A stretch of DNA of 7,646 bases from Alphaproteobacteria bacterium. Lineage in GTDB: Bacteria > Pseudomonadota > Alphaproteobacteria > CAAHEQ01 > UBA3637. Shown here piece by piece: positions 7,494 through 7,646 of this stretch (its first letter is position 1; each line of letters starts with the position of its first letter). The translations under genes and the position numbers were made by a program. The notes beneath the pieces are model-generated. The model had not been told where the DNA came from. It saw only the letters and a program-made list of their open reading frames with translations, and searched no databases. Location: positions 1 to 7,646 of the forward strand of contig JAFXFY010000031.1 of NCBI GenBank assembly GCA_017513365.1, read 5' to 3'.

Positions 7494-7646
7494 TTAACTT
7501 TCTTCCACATTTCTACCCATTTTGTCAGTGCAATTCTTTTGAGGAATATATGGATTTTTGAAACTAGATGACATGATTTCCTTTTCATCTTGTAAATGTC
7601 GAAAGAACGACAAGTTTTCAACAAACTTAGTATACTCTCTCTTTTG
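7494..7646 (-). CDS. C-terminal 50 codons of an unidentified gene entering from the right edge
   Basis: A minus-strand frame is open from the window edge to a TAA at 7494-7496. It reads REYTKFVENLSFFRHLQDEK, continues through IMSSSFKNPYIPQKNC and ends DKMGRNVEES. The composition is protein-like, mixed charged and aromatic, without low complexity, and better than the overlapping plus-strand frame. The start lies outside the window. The family is not recognised. It converges on the gene ending at 7467 with only 26 bases between, and no terminator hairpin is visible there. It could be a real gene end or a remnant. Confidence 0.4.
   Translation of the reverse strand, partial: QKREYTKFVENLSFFRHLQDEKEIMSSSFKNPYIPQKNCTDKMGRNVEES

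Noticed and set aside
7451..7576. Plus-strand frame after a possible frameshift extending the 7210 gene
   Set aside because: The shifted reading (IEESDKVYSLTFFHIS and on) does not continue the expected Tyr-Tyr motif and lies opposite a more protein-like minus-strand frame.

Overview
The window is AT-rich bacterial DNA. Most genes have good Shine-Dalgarno sequences (AGGAGG or GGAG), and two promoters match the sigma-70 type (TTGACA/TATATT and TTGATT/TATACT). That argues against Bacteroidota and fits a low-GC proteobacterium, perhaps an AT-rich host-associated alphaproteobacterium. A Firmicute is not excluded, and no marker gene fixes the taxonomy.

Left part (1-5773, all minus strand): one tightly packed surface-polysaccharide operon. 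In transcription order it encodes a family 2 glycosyltransferase, RmlA, RmlC, RmlD, RmlB, and a large protein cut by the window edge that joins an RgpF-type (rhamnan synthesis F) domain to a HAD-type hydrolase domain. Neighbouring genes overlap by 4, 14, 11 and 4 bases or abut as TAA-ATG, so translation is probably coupled. RmlA, RmlB, RmlC and RmlD together convert glucose-1-phosphate and dTTP into dTDP-L-rhamnose. The glycosyltransferase and the RgpF-like protein probably use this or related donors to build a rhamnose-containing glycan. A promoter about 60-85 bases upstream of the first gene can drive the whole set.

Middle (5774-6323): an AT-rich gap. It holds that promoter, a 36-codon remnant of the C-terminus of a tyrosine recombinase (catalytic Tyr retained, everything upstream gone), a 25-codon protein-like tail I cannot identify, and a hairpin terminator.

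Right part (6324-7646): a small-gene accessory region. It contains a two-helix membrane protein with a cysteine-bearing C-terminal domain, with its own strong promoter and terminator; a divergent 65-residue acidic orphan with its own terminator; an 85-residue protein with a predicted N-terminal helix, a Pro/Glu linker and an apparently clipped helical end; and the last 50 codons of a convergent gene entering from the right edge. The integrase remnant and orphan genes suggest the polysaccharide operon borders a decayed mobile-element insertion. I found no tRNA, rRNA, CRISPR array or intact insertion sequence.
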